Shown piece after piece: positions 32,598 to 40,098 of a stretch of DNA of 61,449 nucleotides. Each line of letters opens with the position of its first letter. Position 1 is the stretch's first letter. The position numbers and the translations under genes are program-made. The DNA comes from Streptomyces albicerus (lineage in GTDB: Bacteria; Actinomycetota; Actinomycetes; Streptomycetales; Streptomycetaceae), in contig NZ_VWMY01000065.1 in NCBI RefSeq assembly GCF_008905045.1, positions 1-61,449 of the forward strand, written 5' to 3'. Under the pieces are notes generated by a model that had not been told where the DNA came from, did no database searches, and worked only from the letters and a program-made list of their open reading frames with translations.

Positions 32598-33164
32598 GTG
32601 ACCAGCCAATCAGCCGCCACGCTCCGATCGCGGTACGTAGCACAAGCCGCGTCGGACCTGGAGGAGAACCGTCGGCGACAGCAGGAGCTGGCGGAGAAGA
32701 TCACGATGTTGAAGCAGGAGGAGGCCCTCCTGGCAGACATCATCAAACTCGCCGAGCAGTACGAGGGTTTCGCGGACGCGTCCCGTCTGCCCGAGCAGTT
32801 GCAGGAAGAGCCCGTCGTCGAAAAGGCGAAGAAGGCCCCTGCCGGAACCGCTGCACGACGCTCCACGTCGGCCAGGACCACTCCGGCCGCCAAGACCGCG
32901 CAGGCCGGTGCGAAGGGGAAGTCGCACCAGCCGCTGCTCGGTGACCTGCTGGCGGACCTGCTCGGCCAGTACGAGGAGCCACGTCTGGCGAAGGAGCTGC
33001 GGGACGAACTCCTCGAGAAGCACCCGGACCGCAACCCCACACCGCAGGTAGTGCGGAACACCCTCGAATCCCTGGTCGCCAAGGGACGTATCCGGCGCCA
33101 CAAGCAGCAGCGTGCCGTCATGTACACCCTGGTGAAGCAGGGAGAGGCGGACAGTTCCTACTGA
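32598..33164 (+). CDS. Coiled-coil protein with C-terminal winged-helix-like region
   Basis: 188 residues. The N-terminal third is a predicted coiled coil (SDLEENRRRQQELAEKITML, then KQEEALLADIIKLAEQ). A basic, Ala/Thr-rich linker (KKAPAGTAARRSTSARTT) follows. The C-terminal 70 residues (HQPLLGDLLADLLGQYEEPR, NPTPQVVRNTLESLVAKGRI, RRHKQQRAVMYTLVK) look like a winged helix. The layout suggests a DNA-binding protein of unknown role. The GTG at 32598 has GAGGGAG 8 bases upstream, and this decides the start over the longer frame to 32496. It stands alone. Confidence 0.75.
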   Translation: MTSQSAATLRSRYVAQAASDLEENRRRQQELAEKITMLKQEEALLADIIKLAEQYEGFADASRLPEQLQEEPVVEKAKKAPAGTAARRSTSARTTPAAKTAQAGAKGKSHQPLLGDLLADLLGQYEEPRLAKELRDELLEKHPDRNPTPQVVRNTLESLVAKGRIRRHKQQRAVMYTLVKQGEADSSY

Positions 33165-33410
33165 CACCTCCGCTCGTCCCGCTGGCGCGGTGATCCCCAG
33201 GAGGCCGCCGCTGTACACCTCGCGCGACAGAGCCCGCCACGCGGGACGGGTGAGGCATCACAGGGTGTTCCTTCTCCTCACGACGGGACCGACGGGCGGA
33301 AAGTCCCGCGAGGACTTCCTCTGTTCCCCCTACTTCCACGGATGTCCCAGGGAGAAAGGTTCACACGAGTTGTCACCCGCGTCTGGCGGAGCCGGCGGCG
33401 CTGATGCGAG

Positions 33411-34010
33411 CTACCCCCGCCACATGTTGTCGAACGCGGCGTTCTCGACGTCCCGTCGCAGTCGTAGGGCCTCCAGCTGTGTCACCGCGTCGCCGACGGC
33501 GGCCAGCACCGTCGTGACCGCGTCTCCGGTGAGGCTCTCGCGGGCCTCGGCCGGGTCCTCCCCGATCCCTGCGGCCGCCAGCAGAGCGGCGAGGACGGGC
33601 TCGCCGGACGCCCTGCGTTCCTCCGCACTGCGGCGGGCCTGCGAGTCGGCCAGGACGGTCCGCGCGGACCGCAGCCGGAAGTGGCCTCGTGGGTGGGTGA
33701 CGAGCCCTGCCCGCTCCAGGTCTTCGACATAAGCCGCGGCGAGCTCGCCACCGCTGCGCCACAGCCACTCGTCGACCGTCTCGTACGGTTCCCGCCGGGT
33801 GAGCGAGGCGTGCGCCTGGTCCAGCAGACGGTCACCCGTCGCCGCCCGAGGGCCGGGCACCATGCGGTCGCCGTCCAGGCTCAGCGCTCCGCTCTCCAGG
33901 AGATCGATCGCCTCGGCCCCCGCGAGCGCAAGGGACAGGTCTCCCTGTGCCACGGGCCGATCGGACGGCATACCCAGGGCGACGAGCGCGAGGTCGCGTG
34001 CGGTGGTCAT
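33411..34010 (-). CDS. GOLPH3/GPP34-like phosphoprotein
   Basis: 199 residues, mostly helical. The pattern RDLALVALGMPSDRPVAQGD, then LSLALAGAEAIDLLESGAL, then GHFRLRSARTVLAD matches actinobacterial members of the GOLPH3 (GPP34) family, whose eukaryotic relatives bind phosphoinositides in the Golgi. The bacterial function is unknown; many sit near redox or membrane genes. The ATG at 34010 has GGAGGGA upstream and overlaps the stop of the flavin disulfide reductase gene by 4 bases (ATGA), so translation of the two is coupled. Confidence 0.78.
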   Translation of the reverse strand: MTTARDLALVALGMPSDRPVAQGDLSLALAGAEAIDLLESGALSLDGDRMVPGPRAATGDRLLDQAHASLTRREPYETVDEWLWRSGGELAAAYVEDLERAGLVTHPRGHFRLRSARTVLADSQARRSAEERRASGEPVLAALLAAAGIGEDPAEARESLTGDAVTTVLAAVGDAVTQLEALRLRRDVENAAFDNMWRG

Positions 34011-35452
34011 GAGTCCCTCCTCGTCTCCAGCAGGCGCAGCCACACCTCGCTGATGGTGGGGAACGCGGGTACGGCGTGCCACAGACGCTCGACCGGCACC
34101 TCCCCGGTGATGGCGACGGTGGCCGAGTACAGCAACTCGGCGACGCCCGGTCCTACGAAGGTGGCGCCGACGACGACCTGACGGTCCCGGTCGATGAGGA
34201 TCCGCGCCCTGCCCCGGTAGTCGGGGCGGTACTGGACGGCACCCGCGAGGTGACCGATCTCGTAGTCGACGACTTCGACGGCCCGGCCGGTGCGCTCGGC
34301 CTCGCGGACGGTCAGGCCCACGGAAGCCACCTCGGGGTCGGTGAAGACGACGCCGGGGACGGCCTCGATGTCGGCCGTACTGCTGTGCGGGGCCCAACGG
34401 CCGGTGTCCAGTCGCTCCCCGCGGGCGCGGGCGGCGATCACGGACCCGGCGACGCGGGCCTGGTACTTGCCCTGATGGGTGAACAGAGCCCGGCGATTGA
34501 CGTCGCCGACGGCGTACAACCAGTCCCCGGGTACAGCGGTCACGGTCAGGCTGTCGTCGGTGGCGAGCCAGTCACCCGGCTTCAGGCCGACGGCGCCGAG
34601 GCCGATGTCCTGCGACCGCGGGGCGCGACCGGTGGCGAAGAGGATCTCGTCGGCGGTGATCTCACCGCCGTCCGACAGGGCGACACGGACCTCATCCTCG
34701 CCGTCGCCCATCCGCTCCGCGCCGACGACGGAGACGTTGAAGCGTACGTCCGCACCGGCCTCCCGCAACCGCTCGGTGACCAGTTCACCCGCGAAGGGCT
34801 CCATCCGCGGCAGCAGTCCGTCCTCCCGGGCGAGCAGCGTCACCCGGCTGCCCAGGGCCTGCCAGGCGGCGGCCATCTCGACGCCCACCACACCGGCGCC
34901 GACGATCACGAGGCGCTTCGGCGGCTGCTGGGCACTGGTCGCCTCCCTGCTGGTCCAGGGCCGCAGGCTCTCGATCCCGGGCAGCGCGGGCAGGGCCGCG
35001 TGGCTGCCGGTGCAGACGGCGACGGCGTGCCGGGCCCGCAGGCGGACGGTGTCGCCCTCGGGAGTCTCCACGGACACCTCCCGCTCCCCAGCCAGCCGTC
35101 CGTGACCGCGCAGCAGGTCGATGCCGGCCGACTTGATCCACTCGACCTGGCCGTCGTCCTTCCAGTCGGCCGACATGCGGTTGCGGTGCGCCAGAACGGC
35201 ATCGACGTCCAGCGGGCCCTTGACGGCGGGGTCGAGACCCGGAACATGCACGGCGTCGGCGCGGAGCAGGACGGGGCGCAGCAGGGCCTTGCTGGGTTCG
35301 CAGGCCCAGTACGAGCACTCGCCGCCGGCCAGTTCGCTCTCCACGATGACGGAGCTCAGGCCCGCGGCGGCGGTCCGGTCCGCGACGTTCTCGCCGACCG
35401 GACCTGCGCCGATCACTATGACGTCGTACGTGCGGATGTTCTCGGTCGGCAT
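34007..35452 (-). CDS. FAD-dependent pyridine nucleotide-disulfide oxidoreductase
   Basis: 481 residues. The FAD motif is VIVIGAGPVGENVADR near residue 15. The redox disulfide is GGECSYWACEPSK (C-x4-C, near residues 47-52). The NAD Rossmann motif is IVGAGVVGVEMAAA near residue 180, and LYAVGDVN is the second FAD contact. This is the family of lipoamide dehydrogenase and mercuric reductase. The C-terminal H-P-T-x-S-E catalytic dyad appears as HAVPAFPTISEVW, without the His directly before Pro, so the enzyme may not act as a standard disulfide reductase. The ATG at 35452 has GGAGG upstream. It is coupled to the GOLPH3-like gene. Confidence 0.9.
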   Translation of the reverse strand: MPTENIRTYDVIVIGAGPVGENVADRTAAAGLSSVIVESELAGGECSYWACEPSKALLRPVLLRADAVHVPGLDPAVKGPLDVDAVLAHRNRMSADWKDDGQVEWIKSAGIDLLRGHGRLAGEREVSVETPEGDTVRLRARHAVAVCTGSHAALPALPGIESLRPWTSREATSAQQPPKRLVIVGAGVVGVEMAAAWQALGSRVTLLAREDGLLPRMEPFAGELVTERLREAGADVRFNVSVVGAERMGDGEDEVRVALSDGGEITADEILFATGRAPRSQDIGLGAVGLKPGDWLATDDSLTVTAVPGDWLYAVGDVNRRALFTHQGKYQARVAGSVIAARARGERLDTGRWAPHSSTADIEAVPGVVFTDPEVASVGLTVREAERTGRAVEVVDYEIGHLAGAVQYRPDYRGRARILIDRDRQVVVGATFVGPGVAELLYSATVAITGEVPVERLWHAVPAFPTISEVWLRLLETRRDS

Positions 35453-35541
35453 GTGTCCTCCGGTGACGGAGCCGGTCGGATGGGTCTCGGTCGGACGGGT
35501 GTCGGTCGGACGGGTGTCGTGGTCGTGGCGGGGTGGCGGTC

Positions 35542-35988
35542 TCAGCGGCCCGGGGCGCGCTCGGTGACCTCCTGGAGGAACCACTCGTTGCCGTCGAGGT
35601 CCTTGAAGGCGGCGAAGGTGCCGTAGCTGGCCCGCTCGGGGTGCAGGCCGGGCACCCGGTGGGAGCCACCGGCGTGGTGGAAGGCGCCGGTCTCGTCGCG
35701 GAACGGGCCGGAGACCTCCACACCGCGGGAGGTCAGCTCCTCCTGGGCCTTGACGATGTCGGTGACGGTCAGCTGGAGACCGTGGAGCGTGCCCGCCTCC
35801 TGCTGGGTGAGGCCCTGGCCGAAGATGATCGAGCATTCGGAGCCGGGCGGGGTCACCTGCACGATCCGGTAGCCGTCGTTGATCGGGAAGTCGGCGTCGA
35901 GGCGCCAGCCGAGCTGCTCCACGTAGAAGCCCTTGGCCCGGTCCACGTCGGAGACGGGCAGGATGACGACTTCGAGCTTCATGTCCAT
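35542..35988 (-). CDS. VOC/glyoxalase-fold protein
   Basis: 148 residues. The two beta-alpha-beta-beta-beta units of the vicinal oxygen chelate fold are visible: LEVVILPVSDVDRAKGFYVE followed by LGWRLDADFPI, and LQLTVTDIVKAQEELTSRGV ending in FKDLDGNEWFLQEV, with its Glu at the metal position. It could be a dioxygenase, a glyoxalase or a drug-binding resistance protein. ATGs at 35988 and 35982 both fit. It lies 89 bases upstream of the flavin disulfide reductase gene on the same strand and may be in the same operon (VOC protein, reductase, GOLPH3-like protein). Confidence 0.85.
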   Translation of the reverse strand: MDMKLEVVILPVSDVDRAKGFYVEQLGWRLDADFPINDGYRIVQVTPPGSECSIIFGQGLTQQEAGTLHGLQLTVTDIVKAQEELTSRGVEVSGPFRDETGAFHHAGGSHRVPGLHPERASYGTFAAFKDLDGNEWFLQEVTERAPGR

Positions 35989-36259
35989 GGCTGTGATCTC
36001 ACTTTCGATGGTTCGGCATACGTCGGCCGGCACTGCACTCTCAGTGTCGGCCGCGGTCGACATGTGTCGCCTCAGTCACCTGACTCAATTCGTTACCGGA
36101 GCCACGCGCCTGACGGCTTTGGGATACGTGTGAATCTTGGCGCTCCGCCTTCGGACGCGAACGCGCGCCGGGGAGGAGGCACTCGACCGATGGGAGCTCA
36201 ACGCGACGCTGGCTCGCCGGGTCCGGCACGGTCCGGTGCCGGAGCGGTCCTTCCGCCGG

Positions 36260-36457
36260 TCAGAGGAAGCTGGAGGCCGACGGGCCGTAGCCCAACAGCG
36301 CCGCACTCTCCGCCCAGTTCCACACCTGCGTGTCCGTCGGCAAGTCACGGTCCTCGGAGCTTGCCGCGTCTCGGGACGGCCGCTCGCCGGGGAGGCAGTC
36401 GCGATCCGAACGAGGCTGCGGGGCGATCCGTACGTATGTGTGCGTCATGGAAGCCAT
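36260..36457 (-). CDS. Possible 65-residue protein
   Basis: The frame reads MASMTHTYVRIAPQPRSD to TQVWNWAESAALLGYGPSAS and ends SFL. AGGGCAGGAC lies just upstream of the ATG at 36457, the same type of site as before the 59-residue protein at 9877. Codon third positions are mostly G or C. It is separated from the upstream Ohr gene by a strong terminator, so it would need its own promoter. No family is recognised; it could be chance. Confidence 0.35.
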   Translation of the reverse strand: MASMTHTYVRIAPQPRSDRDCLPGERPSRDAASSEDRDLPTDTQVWNWAESAALLGYGPSASSFL

Positions 36458-36506
36458 GTCCTGCCCTAACTCTTCGGTCGGCGGTGTGGGTACGGCTGAG
36501 GGGGTG

Positions 36507-36539
36507 GCGGGTCCCGTGCAGGGGGAACACGGGACCCGC
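36507..36539 (-). terminator. Hairpin terminator after Ohr gene
   Basis: GCGGGTCCCGTG pairs perfectly with CACGGGACCCGC (12 bp, 9-base loop), starting 17 bases after the Ohr stop. Confidence 0.85.
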
Positions 36540-36555
36540 GGTCCAGGGGGAGGGG

Positions 36556-36984
36556 TCAGGCGGCGACGCCGGCGTTGATGGTGACCGGGATGTTGTCGCG
36601 CGTGGCCTTGGAGTACGGGCAGATCTGGTGGGCGGCCTGCGCGAGCTCCTCGGCGGTGGCCTGGTCCACACCGCCGAGCACCGGGTTCAGGACCGCGGAG
36701 AGGGAGAACTCGCCGTCGTCGCCGTGCGTGAGGGTTATTTCGGCGGTGATGGTGGTGCTGGTGAGCCGGATCTTGCGGAGGGTGGCGGCGCGGCGCAGGG
36801 CGCCGAGGAAGCAGGCGGCCCAGCCTGCGGCCAGGAGCTGCTCGGGGTTGGTCGCGGTGCCGGCGCCGCCGAGCTCCTTGGGGAGGGCGAGGCCGGTCTC
36901 CAGCAGACCGTCGGAGGAGCGGACGTGACCGCCGTTCCGGCCTTCTCCGTCGACGTCGACAACGGCGGTGTAGCTGACTGCCAT
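36556..36984 (-). CDS. Ohr/OsmC-family organic hydroperoxide reductase
   Basis: 142 residues. It has the hallmarks of Ohr rather than OsmC: GHVRSSDGLLETGLALPKEL near the start, the reactive Cys in AAGWAACFLGALR, and the resolving Cys in HQICPYSKATRDN, followed by the NIPVTI strand. Ohr enzymes are dimers that reduce organic and fatty-acid hydroperoxides with lipoyl-dependent thiols. The ATG at 36984 follows GGGGAGC. The promoter carries two family-1 operators (37047-37067 and 37089-37109), the distal one over a TTGACG -35, and no ohrR gene is adjacent. So it is controlled differently from classical Ohr genes. Confidence 0.92.
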   Translation of the reverse strand: MAVSYTAVVDVDGEGRNGGHVRSSDGLLETGLALPKELGGAGTATNPEQLLAAGWAACFLGALRRAATLRKIRLTSTTITAEITLTHGDDGEFSLSAVLNPVLGGVDQATAEELAQAAHQICPYSKATRDNIPVTINAGVAA

Positions 36985-37046
36985 GACTGGTGCTCCCCAT
37001 CTGGGTCGAAAGGACTTCGGGCGCCTGCCGACCAGGACACTTTTGC

Positions 37047-37109
37047 GTCACCGGTTGAGGCGGTGACGCAATCATGGCAGCCGCTACCGTCACCCGTCAA
37101 GCCGGTGAT
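37047..37109 (-). promoter_or_regulatory. Tandem GTCACC-type operators, Ohr gene
   Basis: Site 1 is GTCACC-GGTTGAGGC-GGTGAC (37047-37067) and site 2 is GTCACC-CGTCAAGCC-GGTGAT (37089-37109), with centres 42 bp apart. On the minus strand site 2 gives TTGACG as -35 with CATGAT at 18 bases, and site 1 then falls just downstream of the transcription start. This arrangement suggests repression by two bound dimers. Confidence 0.72.
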
Positions 37110-37202
37110 TAATGACTTCGCGGGTTGCACATGTCCCTTGTCGCGGCCTTGTGACATGTCCCAGCTGTGCCAGTCGTATCGAGTGACACCTGCCTCACCA
37201 AC

Positions 37203-37259
37203 CGACTCCCGCGGCCGGCCGGGGCCGCAGTCTGCTGTCCCTGCCGGCCGCGGGAGTCG
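37203..37259 (-). terminator. Long-armed hairpin after peptide deformylase gene
   Basis: Perfect 17-bp arms (CGACTCCCGCGGCCGGC and complement) with a 23-base loop, about 100 bases downstream of the deformylase stop on the minus strand. It probably ends that transcript before the Ohr promoter. Confidence 0.7.
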
Positions 37260-37359
37260 CCGACAAGTCCGCACGCAGCGCGCCTGGTAGGCCGCCCGCC
37301 GCGGCCGGCTCCGAGAGGGCGGACCCCGCCCGGTTTACCCCCTCTGCCCCAGAAGTCCG

Positions 37360-37992
37360 TTACGGCAGCGGGAAGCCGAGCTGCCTGGCGGCGTCCGCCA
37401 GGCCGTTGGCACCCCACCGCACCACTGCCTGCTCCGTCGTGGACAGGGACCGCAGCTCGGCGCGGTCAAGGTAGAGCGTCCCGTCGAGGTGGTCGGTCTC
37501 ATGCTGGATGATCCGCGCCCCGAGCCCGGCATGCTCTTCCACATGGCGCTGCCCCGTCTCGTCATCGCGGGTCAGCCTGATCCGGTCGGGACGAGTCACC
37601 ACGGCCTGCCAGCCGTCCACGCTCAGGCACCCTTCGAAGCTCGCCCTCCGCGGTCGTCCGACAGCCTTGTACGAGGGATTGACCAGCACGGTGAACGGCA
37701 CGGGCTGTTGCCCGCGCTCGATCAACCGGGCGGAGAACTCTGCGGGTGTCGACAGCACCGCGAGCCGCAGCGGCAGCCCGACCTGCGGCGCGGCCAGTCC
37801 GACAGCTCCGTGGAGCTGCTCCATCGTCTCGCGCATCCTGGCGATCAGCTGCCGCAGCATGTCGTCGTCGAGCTGCCCGTCGTAGGAAGCGGTCTTCTTC
37901 CGGAGCACCGGATCGCCGGCCTGGACGATGCTCAACGGCCCTGGCTTCTCGATGAGTCGAGCCACCCTGTCGGTGAGTTCATTGCTTCCCAT
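37360..37992 (-). CDS. def: Peptide deformylase
   Basis: 210 residues. The three deformylase motifs are present: GAVGLAAPQVG (motif 1), FEGCLSV (motif 2, Cys metal ligand) and QHETDHLDGTLY (motif 3, H-E-x-x-D-H). It removes the formyl group from new proteins and uses Fe or Zn. The N-terminal ~45 residues before VLRK are longer than in the housekeeping E. coli enzyme (168 residues), as in several actinobacterial type paralogues. Streptomyces carry several copies, so this is probably an accessory one. The ATG at 37992 was chosen because the frame beyond it has no coding character. Accessory deformylases can confer actinonin resistance, but that is only a possibility here. Confidence 0.92.
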   Translation of the reverse strand: MGSNELTDRVARLIEKPGPLSIVQAGDPVLRKKTASYDGQLDDDMLRQLIARMRETMEQLHGAVGLAAPQVGLPLRLAVLSTPAEFSARLIERGQQPVPFTVLVNPSYKAVGRPRRASFEGCLSVDGWQAVVTRPDRIRLTRDDETGQRHVEEHAGLGARIIQHETDHLDGTLYLDRAELRSLSTTEQAVVRWGANGLADAARQLGFPLP

Positions 37993-38036
37993 GCCTGACA
38001 ACCGGAGCCGGGCCGGTGCGGGGTTCACACAACCGC

Positions 38037-38150
38037 TCAGGGAGTGAGGAAGGACACATGCTCGATGTCGCTGGGCAGATATGTGCCGCAAGACCGGCAT
38101 CCATCCAGTCCCAGGTACTCACACACGGCTGCAAGCTCACAGGCCTCCAC
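38037..38150 (-). CDS. Possible 37-residue Cys-rich peptide
   Basis: The frame reads VEACELAAVCEYLGLDGCRS then CGTYLPSDIEHVSFLTP, with four Cys in the pattern C-x5-C-x7-C-x2-C. It starts with a GTG 9 bases after the stop of the epoxide hydrolase gene on the same strand, so translation could be coupled. The ribosome site is weak. The composition looks more like a real protein than like a shadow frame. Family not recognised; it could also be a degraded tail of something larger. Confidence 0.4.
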   Translation of the reverse strand: MEACELAAVCEYLGLDGCRSCGTYLPSDIEHVSFLTP

Positions 38151-38158
38151 GCCCGGTC

Positions 38159-39523
38159 TCAGCCCCGCAATGACCTGAAGGCCGTGCGCAGCTCCTGGGA
38201 CAGCAGTTGCGGCTGCTCCCAGGCGGCGAAGTGGCCTCCCCTGTCGACCTCGTTCCAGTGGATGAGGTTGCCGTAGGCCCGCTCGCCCCAGCTCCGCGGC
38301 GCGGGGTAGATCTCGGCCGGGAACACCGTGACCGCCACCGGGACATCGGGGATGTCGCGCGCGTTGAACGGGCCGCCGCCGGCCTGGGTGCCTTCCCAGT
38401 ACAGCCGGGAGGACGACGCCCCGGTGTTGGTCAGCCAGTACAGCGAGATGGCGTCGAGCATCTCGTCGTAGGTGAGGACCTTCTCGGGCTCGCCGCCGGA
38501 GTCGGTCCACTCCGCGATCTTGTCGTAGTAGTACGCCGCCATCGCGAGGGGCGAGTCGGCGAGGGCGTAACCGATGGTCTGCGGGCTCTCGTTCATCATC
38601 GCCGCATAGCCGAAACCGTCGCGGTAGAAGTGCAGCAGCCGGTCATAGGCGACCTTCTCGCGAGCGGACAGCTTCGAGGGCGCGGCATCGAAGTTGCGCA
38701 GGTGGCGCAGGACGTCCGGCGGCACGGTGCCCGGCATGTTGATGTGGATGCCGAGCAGACCCTTCAGCCGCTGTGTGGCCTGGATCTGAGCGATGATCGA
38801 GCCGTGGTCGCCGCCCTGGGAGACGTACTGCTGATACCCGAGCCGGAGCATGAGCTGGTGGAGCGCGGTCGCCATGCGGGCCGGGTTCCACCCGGTCGAC
38901 GTCGGCTTGCCGGAGAAACCGTGGCCGGGCAGCGTCGGCAGGACGAGGTGGAAGGCGTCCTCGGCGCGCCCGCCGTGGGCTGTCGGGTTGGTGAGCGGGT
39001 CGATGACCTTCAGGAGCTCGATGATCGAACCCGGCCAGCCGTGCGTCATGAGCATCGGCAGAGCGTCGGGGTGCGGCGAGCGGATGTGGGCGAACTGGAT
39101 GTCCACCCCGTCGATCTCGGTGATGAACTGCGGCAACGCGTTGAGCCTCGCCTCGACCTTGCGCCAGTCGTACCCGGTCCCCCAGTACTCGACCAGCGGG
39201 CGGACCTTCGCCAGCTGGGCGCCCTGGGATCGGTCGCCGACGGTCTCGCGCTCCGGCCAGCGTATGGCCCGCAGCCGCCGCCGAAGGTCACTGATCTCCC
39301 GCTGCGGAACCCTGATGCGGTAGGGACGGACTCCGGGGATCGGCTGGGCTGAGCCGGAGGAGGCGCCTGTCACCGACGTGGGACCCGCCGATGCCGCCCC
39401 GCCTGTCGCCGCCTGCGCCTGGCCTGGCATACCGAGTTGAGTGGCGGCGACCGCACCCGCGGCGAGACCCAGGAACCGGCGACGGCCTGTGGTGGTGGGG
39501 TTGGTATCTCCGGTCGGATTCAT
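38159..39523 (-). CDS. Tat-exported epoxide hydrolase (microsomal EPHX1 type)
   Basis: 454 residues. It begins with a twin-arginine signal (TTTGRRRFLGLAAGAVAA). An EHN-type N-terminal domain follows (RPYRIRVPQREISDLRRRL, then VEYWGTGYDWRKVEARLNAL). The alpha/beta hydrolase core has oxyanion motif THGWPGS, nucleophile Asp in GGDHGS, and catalytic His in RGGHFAAWEQP. This architecture is that of EPHX1-like epoxide hydrolases. The ATG at 39523 has AAGGAG upstream. The promoter has one good (39674-39694) and one degenerate (39620-39640) family-1 operator. It is followed closely by a small Cys-rich frame. Confidence 0.92.
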   Translation of the reverse strand: MNPTGDTNPTTTGRRRFLGLAAGAVAATQLGMPGQAQAATGGAASAGPTSVTGASSGSAQPIPGVRPYRIRVPQREISDLRRRLRAIRWPERETVGDRSQGAQLAKVRPLVEYWGTGYDWRKVEARLNALPQFITEIDGVDIQFAHIRSPHPDALPMLMTHGWPGSIIELLKVIDPLTNPTAHGGRAEDAFHLVLPTLPGHGFSGKPTSTGWNPARMATALHQLMLRLGYQQYVSQGGDHGSIIAQIQATQRLKGLLGIHINMPGTVPPDVLRHLRNFDAAPSKLSAREKVAYDRLLHFYRDGFGYAAMMNESPQTIGYALADSPLAMAAYYYDKIAEWTDSGGEPEKVLTYDEMLDAISLYWLTNTGASSSRLYWEGTQAGGGPFNARDIPDVPVAVTVFPAEIYPAPRSWGERAYGNLIHWNEVDRGGHFAAWEQPQLLSQELRTAFRSLRG

Positions 39524-39619
39524 GTGTGGAACTCCTTGTCTCGGTGGTGAAGAGTTGGCAACTGACGGCCGGGGGAGAACGGGGAGCAGAGACACCTTGG
39601 CTGAAACATCTGGCGCACC

Positions 39620-39694
39620 GACACCCGCTAAGCTGGTGATCTGGTCACACATATCGATCATTACGCACCTTCGGTCACCCGTCAAGCCGGTGAC
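39620..39694 (-). promoter_or_regulatory. Operators upstream of exported epoxide hydrolase gene
   Basis: GTCACC-CGTCAAGCC-GGTGAC at 39674-39694 is a full site. On the minus strand it gives TTGACG with TAATGA/AATGAT at 16-17 bases. A degenerate copy, GACACC-CGCTAAGCT-GGTGAT, lies at 39620-39640. Confidence 0.68.
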
Positions 39695-40098
39695 GAACAT
39701 GTGGGGGCGCGAAGTGAGCGGGCGTTCCGCCGACACCCCCAAGTGCGGGAGAGAGGTGTCTCGGTACAGCGACGGGATACATACACGTATCCCCGCTACG
39801 AACGTGTTCTGTGTCCGGCCGTTGCGGAGGTGAGCGAGGGCGCGCAGGGCCTGTCGGCCCGCGCTCAGGCGCCGCCCTTCGGTGCCGAGGGCGCGTCGGC
39901 GTTCCCTCAAGCGGGCGGCGGGGAAGCGGAGGGCAGCGGGCAGAGCTGGACACGTCGACGCCGGACGGTAGACAGGCGTGACAGGCGTGCAAAGCCTCTG
40001 GTGCCGACGGTTCTCTTGGTCGAGAACCCGTCTACCAGGGGCTTCATCCGCCTGTCAGGCCAACTGCCCAGCCGACGCAGTGAGATGATCGGAAGGGG
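39695..40098. other. Intergenic stretch
   Basis: 404 bases without a supported gene. GTGACAGGCGTGACAGGCGTG near 39977 is a short tandem repeat. ATACACGTATCC near 39779 is a variant of the family-3 word. The LuxR-type gene ends at 40099 on the minus strand, so part of this is its 3' flank. Confidence 0.4.

Noticed and set aside
36137..36469. A 110-codon plus-strand frame upstream of the Ohr region
   Set aside because: Arg-rich translation with no motif and no ribosome site. The minus-strand 65-residue frame there is somewhat more credible.
39970..39995. Short tandem GTGACAGGC repeat as a CRISPR or phage site
   Set aside because: Only two short copies without spacers and no cas genes.
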